Shown here piece after piece: positions 34,395 to 42,104 of a stretch of 64,000 nucleotides of DNA; positions within the stretch are counted from its first letter, which is position 1, and every line of letters begins with the position of its first letter. The notes beneath the pieces were generated by a model that worked only from the letters and a program-made list of their open reading frames with translations, did no database searches and had not been told where the DNA came from. The stretch is from Mesorhizobium loti (GTDB lineage Bacteria; Pseudomonadota; Alphaproteobacteria; Rhizobiales; Rhizobiaceae), in NCBI RefSeq assembly GCF_002858745.1, contig NZ_PJRO01000020.1:1-64000 (forward strand), read 5' to 3'. The position numbers and the translations under genes are program-made.

Positions 34395-35354
34395 TTATTG
34401 GAAATGCCTGGAGACCGCATCGATCATCTGGCGTCCCGAATAATAGTCGATGCGGAACGAGGTAGGTCCAAGCGTATAGACCTTCCTGTTCGCGATAGCG
34501 GGTAGATTGGCGAGCATGGGATCGGCGATGAAGGCATCGACGTCCTTTTCAGTGCCGCGCAGCAGGAAGACGGTGTCACCTGTGATGGCCGCGGAAAGGT
34601 TCTCGCGCGAGATGAAGTCGAAGTCCGAGCGTCGCGTCACATCGCTTTGGATGTCCTTCGGCAGTCCCATCACCTCGAAGCCGAGGGCTGCGAGCAATCT
34701 GGCCTGCGGGCTTTCGGGGCGGCCGATCGAATAGCTGCCGCCGATATTGTATCCGACGATGCTGACCCTGCCTTTTGGGCGTGTCATCGAGATCGCGGCT
34801 TGCGCAGCATAGTCGTCGAAACGTTTGATGGCGTCGCCTGCTTCCGCCTCAAGGCCGGTGGCCTTGCCGAGTTCGACGGCGATCTCCTGCCAGCTCTGGT
34901 TGGAATAGTTGACGACCATTGTCGGGACGCCTTGCGCCGAAAGTTCGGCCTTGTGCTGCGCAACACTGTCGGCGCCCGTCGCGGAGGCGATTAACAAGTC
35001 CGGGTTCTGGCCGATGACGGCTTCGATGTCGAAGTTGAGGTTGGGGTAGAGGACTTCGACGCCGCGTTCGTCGGCCGCTGCAGCCCATTGTGAGAAGAAA
35101 CCTTTTTCATCGGTCAGGATGGTGGGTGTCGTCGCGGCCGTGGCGATCACCGGCGCCTCGATGGCCAAGAGGATACCGGTGACGCTGGGCGTGGTCGAGA
35201 CGATCCGCTGGGGTTTCGATTTCAGCGTCAGCGTATCGCCTGCCTGGGCGACCGTCCTTGGCCAGCTCTGCTCTTGCGAAAACGCATGGTTGGGCATCGT
35301 CGTGATTGCCGCGACGACCATCAGGGAGAGGGCAAATTTCTGGATCAGCATCAT
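34395..35354 (-). CDS. Periplasmic metallophore-binding protein (FepB/FhuD-like)
   Basis: A 319-residue class III substrate-binding protein. A signal peptide covers about residues 1-28 (ending near HAFSQEQ) with no lipobox Cys, so it is soluble. The mature part has the typical PQRIVSTTPSVTGILLAIEA strand, NFDIEAVIGQNPDLLIAS, the long linking helix, and NRKVYTLGPTSFRIDYYSG near the end. It would bind an iron-siderophore or another metal chelate. Adjacent Met codons both fit the start. It is the first gene of a minus-strand operon and diverges from the ATPase gene over a 181-nt region that holds the repeated GCATT/AATGC element. Confidence 0.87.
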   Translation of the reverse strand: MMLIQKFALSLMVVAAITTMPNHAFSQEQSWPRTVAQAGDTLTLKSKPQRIVSTTPSVTGILLAIEAPVIATAATTPTILTDEKGFFSQWAAAADERGVEVLYPNLNFDIEAVIGQNPDLLIASATGADSVAQHKAELSAQGVPTMVVNYSNQSWQEIAVELGKATGLEAEAGDAIKRFDDYAAQAAISMTRPKGRVSIVGYNIGGSYSIGRPESPQARLLAALGFEVMGLPKDIQSDVTRRSDFDFISRENLSAAITGDTVFLLRGTEKDVDAFIADPMLANLPAIANRKVYTLGPTSFRIDYYSGRQMIDAVSRHFQ

Positions 35355-35435
35355 CGTGAGGATTGGGGCGGGAATTGAGGGGAAGCCGCGGCGCGACCTT
35401 GCGTCATCGCGTCGGGTGTTAAACTTGACTTGTTT

Positions 35436-35485
35436 ATTCCACAATAGGCATTGTATCCCGCAATGCAATATGCATTCCGTAATGC
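35436..35485. promoter_or_regulatory. Operator-like array between the metallophore SBP and ATPase genes
   Basis: Half-sites alternate in orientation: GCATT (35449), AATGC (35462), GCATT (35472) and AATGC (35481), plus ATTCCACAAT at 35436-35445. The block 35455-35477, read on the minus strand, matches 17 of 23 bases with a block at 38666-38688 in front of the TonB receptor gene. ATTCCACAAT is also present there exactly, in reverse complement. It probably binds one dimeric regulator controlling both divergent operons; the IclR protein encoded nearby is the first suspect. Confidence 0.65.
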
Positions 35486-35535
35486 GACATCGAGGCTGCA
35501 GCTCTTGCGGGGATGCAGCAAGCAGGAAGGGCAAC

Positions 35536-36360
35536 ATGGCGCATCGTCTGCATGCCGATGGCGTGACGCTTCGCTACGACAAGCGTTTGATTTCGACGGG
35601 ACTGTCGGTGGCGATCCCTGATGGGTCCTTCACCGTCGTCATTGGGCCGAACGCTTGCGGCAAATCCACGCTTTTGCGTGCGCTGTCGCGCCTGCTGCCG
35701 CCTTCGACCGGTCGCGTGATTCTCGACGGCAGGAGTATCGGCGAGCTTCCGGCGAAGGAGGTGGCCCGCCGGCTCGGCCTGTTGCCGCAAAGCTCCGTCG
35801 CTCCAGACGCGATCACCGTCGCCGACCTGGTCGCGCGGGGCCGCTATCCCCATCAATCCTTTCTCAGGCAGTGGTCGAATGCCGACGAAGATGCTGTGGC
35901 CGCCGCGATGGCGGCCACGCACATGACGGATCTGTCCGATCGGCTGATGGATGAACTCTCCGGTGGCCAGCGGCAGAGGGCGTGGATCGCCATGGTGCTG
36001 GCGCAGGAAACGCCCATCCTGCTGCTCGACGAACCGACCACTTTCCTCGACATCGCCCATCAGATCGAACTGCTCGATCTCCTGGCCGATCTCAACCGCA
36101 AGGGCCGCACTGTCGTTGCCGTGCTGCACGATCTCAACCACGCCTGCCGCTACGCGTCCCACCTGATCGCCATGAAGGATGGCGCGATCGTTGCCGAAGG
36201 CAGGGCGGCCGAAATCATTACGGAGCAGCTTGTCGAGGCGGTCTTCGGCCTGCCTTCCATCATCATCGCGGACCCGGTCTCGGCAACGCCACTGGTCATC
36301 CCGAAGGGACGACCGGTCCCTGCAATTCATACTCCAGACAGCAGAAAACAATCGGCATGA
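35536..36360 (+). CDS. FecE/FepC-type metallophore ABC ATPase
   Basis: A 274-residue ATPase with Walker A GPNACGKSTLL near residue 38, Q-loop PQSSVAPDAITVADLVARGR, signature LSGGQRQRAWIAMVLAQ, Walker B ILLLDEPTTFLDIAHQ and H-loop LHDLNHACRYA. These are characteristic of siderophore, haem and cobalamin importers. It partners the two permeases encoded divergently. The ATG has AGGAAGG 6 nt upstream; the long upstream open frame is antisense to the binding-protein gene and is rejected. Its stop overlaps the monooxygenase start (ATGA), which couples import and catabolism. Confidence 0.9.
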   Translation: MAHRLHADGVTLRYDKRLISTGLSVAIPDGSFTVVIGPNACGKSTLLRALSRLLPPSTGRVILDGRSIGELPAKEVARRLGLLPQSSVAPDAITVADLVARGRYPHQSFLRQWSNADEDAVAAAMAATHMTDLSDRLMDELSGGQRQRAWIAMVLAQETPILLLDEPTTFLDIAHQIELLDLLADLNRKGRTVVAVLHDLNHACRYASHLIAMKDGAIVAEGRAAEIITEQLVEAVFGLPSIIIADPVSATPLVIPKGRPVPAIHTPDSRKQSA

Positions 36361-37628
36361 GCGCGGACAGAAAACTGCACATCGGACTGAGCCTGACGGC
36401 CACCTGGCTCAAAGGACCGCGGCCGCACCCGGACGAGGCACGGTCGGAGGGCATGGGGCCGGTGGAGTTCTATGTCGGGCTCGCTCAGGCGGCCGAAAGA
36501 GCGAAACTCGATTTCGTCTTCAGGCCGGATTATCTCGTCATGAACCAGGCCATGGTGGCGCATTCGCCGACCCAAGTCGGGCTCGACCCGACTATGTTGC
36601 TGGCCACGATCGCGCGGGAGACGGAGAAGATCGGGCTGGTCACGACCGCCTCGACGACCTTCAATCCGCCCTATGTCGTTGCCCGCCAGATCCAGTCCCT
36701 GCACTGGATCAGCAAGGGCAGGGCCGGCTGGAACATCGTGACATCGATCGAGGGCGCCGAGAATTTCGGCAACGAACCGATGCCGGCGCCGGAAGTCCGC
36801 TATCGCAAGGCAGCGGAATTCACCGGGCTCGTTCGGCAATTATGGGCAAGTTATCCCGGTGTGTCGTCTGCCTCCGTGCAGGCGGTCGACCATGCCGGCG
36901 AGTTCTTCCATGTGAAGGGTCCTCTCAACGTTCCCGGGCATGAAGCTGGCCCGCCGCCGCTGTTTCAGGCCGGCGCGTCCGAAATCGGCCGCAGTTTCGC
37001 CGCCTCGGTTGCGGATGCGACCTTTGCCGCCATGCCGGAGATTGGGGACGGCATCGAACTGCGCGCGGATCTGCGCAACCGAGCAGAACGGCAAGGACGC
37101 TCGGCGAATGCCGTCCGCGTCTTGCCCGGGCTCTATTTCTTCCTTGCCAGGACACGCGAGGAAGCGTGGAAACTGCATGAGCGGGCGCATGCGCATCTGA
37201 CGCGCGAACGCCGCGTGGAAGCGCTGAAGACCGTGCTCGGACTGGACGTCGGCGCACTTACCCCGGGCAGCCGCGTCACCGCCGACCTGCTGCCTGCATC
37301 GGATCATCCTGTTCGCAGCCGGACCCATGCCGAGCTGTTGCGCCGTTTCATTGCAGCCAACAGCCCCACCGTGGAGGAAGTTCTGGCACGACCCGAGGTC
37401 GTCGGTTCCGCACACTGGGTTTCCGTCGGCACTGTGGACGATGTCCTCAACGACATCGTCGAGCGCTTCGAGGCCGGCGCACTCGACGGGTTCATTGCGC
37501 TTCCTGGCGGCTCGGTGAGTTCGATGGACCTCTTCTTCGAAGAGCTGGTTCCTGAACTGGTCAGGCGGGGTCTGTTCCGCAGCGAGTATGAAGGCTCCAC
37601 CTTGCGGGAGCATCTGGGCATCCGCTGA
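36357..37628 (+). CDS. NtaA/SnaA/DszA-family FMN-dependent monooxygenase
   Basis: A 423-residue bacterial-luciferase-like (LLM) TIM-barrel oxygenase of the NtaA/SnaA/DszA/SoxA branch. Its diagnostic segments are present: LAQAAERAKLDFVFRPD, PTMLLATIARETEKIGLVTT, STTFNPPYVVARQIQSLHWIS, GRAGWNIVTSIEGAENFG and LFQAGASEIGRSFAAS. Members use FMNH2 from a separate reductase to break C-N or C-S bonds, as with nitrilotriacetate, EDTA and sulfur compounds. Here it is translationally coupled to a metallophore ATPase, which suggests the imported chelate is oxidised in the cytoplasm. No flavin reductase is encoded next to it, so that partner must be elsewhere. The substrate is unknown. Confidence 0.87.
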   Translation: MSADRKLHIGLSLTATWLKGPRPHPDEARSEGMGPVEFYVGLAQAAERAKLDFVFRPDYLVMNQAMVAHSPTQVGLDPTMLLATIARETEKIGLVTTASTTFNPPYVVARQIQSLHWISKGRAGWNIVTSIEGAENFGNEPMPAPEVRYRKAAEFTGLVRQLWASYPGVSSASVQAVDHAGEFFHVKGPLNVPGHEAGPPPLFQAGASEIGRSFAASVADATFAAMPEIGDGIELRADLRNRAERQGRSANAVRVLPGLYFFLARTREEAWKLHERAHAHLTRERRVEALKTVLGLDVGALTPGSRVTADLLPASDHPVRSRTHAELLRRFIAANSPTVEEVLARPEVVGSAHWVSVGTVDDVLNDIVERFEAGALDGFIALPGGSVSSMDLFFEELVPELVRRGLFRSEYEGSTLREHLGIR

Positions 37629-37636
37629 GGTCCGGC

Positions 37637-38419
37637 TCAGCCCCGGGAAGCTCCGGACTCGAGAGAGGCTTGTGAGGCCATGGCGCGTAGGGCATTCCAG
37701 TGACCGGCAGTCTCGGCAGTCTTCACGAAAGAAACGGTGGTGACGACGCAGGCGATTTCGTTCTGCGCGTTGAACACCGGCGCGGCCTTGCCGGTCAGCA
37801 GCGAAAACAGGTGCTCGTTCAGTTCTGCGCCGCTCGACTGGCGCACTGCATCGAGTACTTCCTTCGTCGGCGGGCTGCCCCGGAATGTGGCGGGCTGTCG
37901 CTTGCGCGCCGCTGCGATCGTCTCGCGGGAGAGGTAAGCCTGGAAGACGAGCCCGCAGGCAGTGTTGTCGAGCGGGAGCACGTCGCCGAGCGAGACCGTG
38001 CTGATCGAAAAATCCGAGCTGCGGTACCAGCGGATGATGGTCGGGCCCTGGTCGGTCCAGATCGCGACGCCGCAGCTTGCCGCGATTTCCGACGACAGCG
38101 CCTTCATCAGCCGTGCCGCGACGTCGATCGGATCGACACGCCGCAACGCGCCCATGCCGATGCTCAGTGCGGCTGGCCCGAGATCGTAGCGCCCGGTCAT
38201 CGCGTCCTGGGCCACAAGCCGCTCGCGCACAAGGCTCTGCATGTAGCGATGCGCCGTCGAGGTTCCGGTACGTCCCTGGCGGGCGACTTCGCCAAGCGGC
38301 AACGGGCCGTCGGCCTTGGCGAGAATGTCGAGGAACCGCGCGGCAATGGCCACCGACTGGATGGTCGTGGAGCGTTTGCCGGCGCTGCCTGCTTCGTTGT
38401 CGGACCTGTCTGGTTTCAC
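37637..38419 (-). CDS. IclR-family transcriptional regulator
   Basis: A 260-residue regulator with an N-terminal winged helix (SVAIAARFLDILAKADGPLPLGEVARQGRTGTSTAHRYMQSL split over two helices, about residues 22-66). A C-terminal effector-binding domain contains GVAIWTDQGPTIIRWY, the pocket segment VLPLDNTACGLVFQAYLS and ACVVTTVSF. IclR proteins sense small organic molecules, usually a pathway substrate. It is convergent with the monooxygenase (8-nt gap) and sits between importer and receptor genes. It is therefore the natural candidate to bind the 23-bp element at both promoters. No copy of that element was seen before its own start. Confidence 0.87.
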   Translation of the reverse strand: MKPDRSDNEAGSAGKRSTTIQSVAIAARFLDILAKADGPLPLGEVARQGRTGTSTAHRYMQSLVRERLVAQDAMTGRYDLGPAALSIGMGALRRVDPIDVAARLMKALSSEIAASCGVAIWTDQGPTIIRWYRSSDFSISTVSLGDVLPLDNTACGLVFQAYLSRETIAAARKRQPATFRGSPPTKEVLDAVRQSSGAELNEHLFSLLTGKAAPVFNAQNEIACVVTTVSFVKTAETAGHWNALRAMASQASLESGASRG

Positions 38420-38757
38420 GCGTTCTGTTCCGTGGCGACCGGCAAGGGCCTGAGGGCTGGGGCAATCATGCGGACAACATCAAGACTGGCGGGGATAGAG
38501 ATCGCTGACCATGTTTCGGCTAACGGGTGGAGCGACGTTACGGTGCTTCGGGGCTGCGATCAATCGCCCGGCACCGCTGCTCCCCGGTTTCCCTGCAGGG
38601 CACATTTTCCCTGCGACAGTTTCAGCTTGGCCCATGTTGGGCGTCCCTCTGCATGTTGACATGCAGAATGCGCTATGCATTGTGGAATTCTTCATTCAAT
38701 CCGCGAGCCACGGTCCGTTCCCAGCCAGCGTTTCTTGTTTGGGCGATCGGGGACTTC
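38420..38757. other. Intergenic region between the IclR and TonB-receptor genes
   Basis: 338 bases with no credible gene, although open frames run through it. It must contain the promoters of both flanking divergent genes. The only structured element noticed is the operator-like block at 38666-38688, about 70 bases before the receptor ATG. TTGACA at 38656-38661 could be a -35 hexamer reading toward the receptor, in which case the element would overlap the -10 region and repression is likely. Confidence 0.5.
38666..38688 (+). promoter_or_regulatory. Operator-like element before the TonB receptor, shared with the importer promoter
   Basis: GAATGC, four bases, TGCATTG, one base, GG, one base, AT. 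This matches 17 of 23 positions of the block at 35455-35477 read on the opposite strand. It contains the inverted repeat AATGC-N5-GCATT and ends in ATTGTGGAAT, whose reverse complement occurs at 35436-35445. The sharing indicates a common regulator for receptor and importer. Confidence 0.65.
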
Positions 38758-40848
38758 ATGCCATCTCATTTCATCACGCCACTAAAGCGTGGCGCCAGCG
38801 CACTTTCGATTGTGTCGATGTTCGCGGCGACCGCCGCCGCGGCACAGGAAAAACCTCAGGCCGCGGCCGATAACGGCACCTTGCTCGAGCGCATCGTCAT
38901 CACCGGCGAAAAGATCGCGCGCAGCCTCAAGGACACGGCCTCTTCCGTCTCCGTCATCACCGGCAAGCAGATCGCCAAGGAAAAGACCGGCGATTCGTCG
39001 GTGTCCGAGGCGATCCAGGACGTGCCCAATGTCGTCTACACCGACACCGTCAGCGCGCCGGTCATCCGCGGCCAGGACACGCAAGGGCCTCTCACCGGAC
39101 AGGGATCGTTCTGGGGCGGGACGGTACCGCGCGCTACCATCAACCTCGACGGGCACTACCTGAACTACAACGAGTTCTATTTCGGTGCGTCGTCGGTCTG
39201 GGACGTCGACAGCATCGAGGTTTTCCGCGGGCCGCAAACCACCTCGCAAGGTGCCAACGCAATCGCCGGTGCGATCATCGTCAACACCAAGGATCCGACC
39301 TTCGCGCCCGAGGGCGCCTATCAGGCCGAGATCGGCAGCTACAATTCGAAGCGGGCCTCGTTCATGCTGTCCGGTCCGATCGTCGACGACCAGCTCGCTG
39401 CACGCCTGGCGGTGGATTACTCCGGTCGCGACACCTTCATCGACTACATCAGCACCAAATTCCAGCACGGCGACACTGACCAGGATTTCAGGGCGCTGAA
39501 TGCCCGCTTCAAGCTGTTGTGGCAGCCTGCCGAAATCCCCGGCCTGGAGGCGAAATTCACTTATTCGCACAACGGTTCGAACCGGCCGTCGCAGGAAGCG
39601 GCATCGATGCCGTTCGACAGTCTCGACCACATCACCACGACGATGCCGACCTGGAAACAGGACACCAACACCGGCATCCTCGACATCAGCTATGACGTCG
39701 GCAACGGCTTCAAGTTTTTCAACCAGACGCAATATTCGGCTTCGTCCGTCCATCGAACCACCGGTCTCGTCAACAATGGCGACGCCGATGTCGAGCAGAA
39801 GAACGCCTCCAACGAAGCACGTGTGACCTTCGGCGAGCAGGGCGATGCCTTGAGCGGCGTGGGGGGTATCTACTACGCCCATACACAGAGCGATGAGGTG
39901 CTCTACCTCAGCGGTCTGTCGACCTTCGACGACACCAAGCAGAATCTCGGCCTCTTCACCGAGGCCAGTTACCGGCTGACCGACGTGTGGACGCTGACCG
40001 GTGGCCTGCGTTACCAGCAGGACCAGATCCAGCGTGCCGGCAGGTCGGTCTTCGCACCGCAGCCGGTGAATTTCGACACCACCTTCAGCGCCGTGCTGCC
40101 GAAGGTCTCGCTGACATATGCGGTGACGCCGGACCTCACTGTCGGTGCGATGGTGAACCGTGGCTACAATCCCGGTGGCGTGTCGCTGAACCTCAATGCG
40201 CGAAAGTGGATGCCGTTCGAGGAAGAGACGCTCTGGAACTACGAGCTGTTCACCCGTGCCAACCTGCTGGACGACACGCTCACCCTGAACGGCAACCTGT
40301 TCTACATGGATTTCAAGAACGCCCAGTACACGATCCCTGTCGTGATCTCATCGGGTGTCGCGCAGTCCTATACGATCAACGCAGAGAAGGCGCATGCCTA
40401 CGGGCTTGAAGTGGGGGCGGATTATCGCATCCTCGACAATCTGACACTCAAGGCCAGCGCCGGCCTGCTGCGGACACGCATCGACAGGATCGCCAGCAAT
40501 GTCAGCTACGAAGGCAATGAATTCGCCAAGTCGCCCGGCTACATGCTGAGCTTCGGCGCCAGCTGGGATGTGACGGAGAAGTTCAACCTGTCCGGCGAGG
40601 TCCGCCACATGGACAGATATTATTCCGATACCGCCAACACGCCGAGCTATCTGATCGAACCCTACACGATCGCCGATGCGCGTGCGAGTTACGACTTCAA
40701 CGAGCACCTGCAGGTCTACGGTTACGTCAAGAACATCTTCGACGAACGCGCGCCGACCTACATGCAGCAGAACCGCGGCATCGGTGGTGTCGAGGCGAGC
40801 ATGACCATGCCGCGCACCTTCGGCCTCGGCGTGAAAGGCAGCTTCTAG
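38758..40848 (+). CDS. TonB-dependent outer-membrane receptor
   Basis: A 696-residue receptor. A signal peptide covers about 1-27 (ending near AAAAQ), followed by a TonB-box-like LLERIVITGEK and an N-terminal plug (TASSVSVITGKQIAKE, VPNVVYTDTVSAPVIRGQDTQG split over loops, IEVFRGPQTTSQGANAIAGAI). A 22-strand barrel then runs to YGYVKNIFDERAPTY and a terminal Phe (VKGSF). Plug motifs are of the siderophore/catechol-receptor type. It would bring the intact metal chelate across the outer membrane for the ABC importer encoded nearby. The ATG at MPSHF is chosen because a proper signal peptide follows; upstream codons are not family-like. Confidence 0.88.
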   Translation: MPSHFITPLKRGASALSIVSMFAATAAAAQEKPQAAADNGTLLERIVITGEKIARSLKDTASSVSVITGKQIAKEKTGDSSVSEAIQDVPNVVYTDTVSAPVIRGQDTQGPLTGQGSFWGGTVPRATINLDGHYLNYNEFYFGASSVWDVDSIEVFRGPQTTSQGANAIAGAIIVNTKDPTFAPEGAYQAEIGSYNSKRASFMLSGPIVDDQLAARLAVDYSGRDTFIDYISTKFQHGDTDQDFRALNARFKLLWQPAEIPGLEAKFTYSHNGSNRPSQEAASMPFDSLDHITTTMPTWKQDTNTGILDISYDVGNGFKFFNQTQYSASSVHRTTGLVNNGDADVEQKNASNEARVTFGEQGDALSGVGGIYYAHTQSDEVLYLSGLSTFDDTKQNLGLFTEASYRLTDVWTLTGGLRYQQDQIQRAGRSVFAPQPVNFDTTFSAVLPKVSLTYAVTPDLTVGAMVNRGYNPGGVSLNLNARKWMPFEEETLWNYELFTRANLLDDTLTLNGNLFYMDFKNAQYTIPVVISSGVAQSYTINAEKAHAYGLEVGADYRILDNLTLKASAGLLRTRIDRIASNVSYEGNEFAKSPGYMLSFGASWDVTEKFNLSGEVRHMDRYYSDTANTPSYLIEPYTIADARASYDFNEHLQVYGYVKNIFDERAPTYMQQNRGIGGVEASMTMPRTFGLGVKGSF

Positions 40849-40879
40849 CACCCGTCGCGGGCAGGGCGGGCCGCGCCCT

Positions 40880-41911
40880 CTATAGCGCGGCCTTGCTTGT
40901 GTGCTTGCGTGTCCGTGCGCCGGTCGTTTCGCGCTCGATCAGCTCGACCGGGATCGTGAAGTTCAGCGCGCCTTCAGACAATTGCCGTTCATCGTCGAGG
41001 CAACTCAGGATGGCATCGATGAAGGCCTCGATCGGGTGGCTCACCGTGGTCAGCCCATGCGACGGCCAGGCGGCCTCCGGGATGTTGTCGAAACCGATGA
41101 TGGAGAAGTGCTGCGGCACGTCCATGCCGAGTTCAAATCGGGCGGTGTCGAGGAAACCCAATGCGATCAGGTCCGTCGCGCAGAAGGCGCCGTCGATCGA
41201 GCTGTCGGCCAGCAGTGCGCGGGCGGCTTCGCGCCCGGTTTCGAAATTGTTCGGTCCGCTCATCCATGGCGTGACCCTGGCTCCCGCCTCGCTCATGCGG
41301 GCGACGAAGCTTTCTGTACGCCGCTTCTGGCTGACGCTGCCGTTGCCGCTGCGCACGGTCGCGACATGACGCCGACCATCCAACAGCATGCGTTCGGCAG
41401 CGAGTTGTCCGCCGGTCAGGTCGTTCGTATCGATCTTGTCGGCATTGCCCGGCAGCGTGCCACGATTGATCAGGATCAGGCGCACATCGTTGCGCAGGCA
41501 CGCTTCGATGATCTCTTCAGGCGGCGCGCCTGAAAGAATGACCACCGCGCGCACCCGATATTCCAGGACCTGGTTGACCAGGGTGCCGATGTCATCGCGA
41601 GCAGCTTCCGCGTTCAATAGCATGCATTGCAGGCCGCGCGTGAACAGCGCGGCGCTGATGCCGTCAAGCAAAGCGGTGTTGAACGGCGAGGTCAGGTTGG
41701 ACGCGACCACGCCGACGAGATTCGACTGCGCCATTTGCAGACCCTGCGCCAGCCTGTTGACCCGGTAGCCGAGTTTTTCAGCCGCGCGCAGGATCCGTTC
41801 CCGAACATCCCTGGATACGCTGGCGCCGGGGGTGAAGGTGCGCGAAACGGCGGAACGCGAAACGCCTGCTTCCCTTGCGACGTCCGCAGCCGTGATGAAA
41901 CCGCTCTTCAT
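40880..41911 (-). CDS. LacI-family transcriptional regulator
   Basis: A 343-residue LacI/GalR regulator. An N-terminal helix-turn-helix (TAADVAREAGVSRSAVSRTF, about residues 7-26) and hinge helix (VNRLAQGLQMAQSNLVGVV) precede a periplasmic-binding-protein-like effector domain (GAFCATDLIALGF, FSIIGFDNIPEAAWPS). It diverges from the ABC importer operon. A perfect palindrome between the two genes is almost certainly its operator. The effector should be the imported compound or a derivative. Confidence 0.9.
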   Translation of the reverse strand: MKSGFITAADVAREAGVSRSAVSRTFTPGASVSRDVRERILRAAEKLGYRVNRLAQGLQMAQSNLVGVVASNLTSPFNTALLDGISAALFTRGLQCMLLNAEAARDDIGTLVNQVLEYRVRAVVILSGAPPEEIIEACLRNDVRLILINRGTLPGNADKIDTNDLTGGQLAAERMLLDGRRHVATVRSGNGSVSQKRRTESFVARMSEAGARVTPWMSGPNNFETGREAARALLADSSIDGAFCATDLIALGFLDTARFELGMDVPQHFSIIGFDNIPEAAWPSHGLTTVSHPIEAFIDAILSCLDDERQLSEGALNFTIPVELIERETTGARTRKHTSKAAL

Positions 41912-42001
41912 TCTCCATGCTCCATCGGGGCTGCCAAGGCCCGGCTAACAATCTGAACTTTTGTCTTTGCCGTCATAAAACTGAAGCACAAGCTCGTTAG
42001 A

Positions 42002-42017
42002 TTGCACACGTGTGCAA
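42002..42017. promoter_or_regulatory. Perfect 16-bp palindrome, probable LacI-family operator
   Basis: TTGCACAC joined to GTGTGCAA with a central CG step, the classic shape of LacI/GalR operators. It lies 91 bases from the regulator start and 88 bases from the ATPase start, so one site can control both directions. No second copy was found in this window. Confidence 0.8.
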
Positions 42018-42104
42018 GAGCATTGTTATGAAGTTGCAATGCGCTTGTCCAGAGCAAGAAAACAAGAAAAAATCTTTTCTTTTCAAATTGTTGAGGAAGC
42101 CGTC

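Noticed and set aside
35119..35535. N-terminal extension of the metallophore ATPase
   Set aside because: The open frame upstream is antisense to the binding-protein gene; a good ribosome-binding site marks the start at 35536.
42002..42017. Palindrome considered as a terminator
   Set aside because: It lies between divergent genes, so no transcript needs to end there, and no T-tract follows; an operator fits better.
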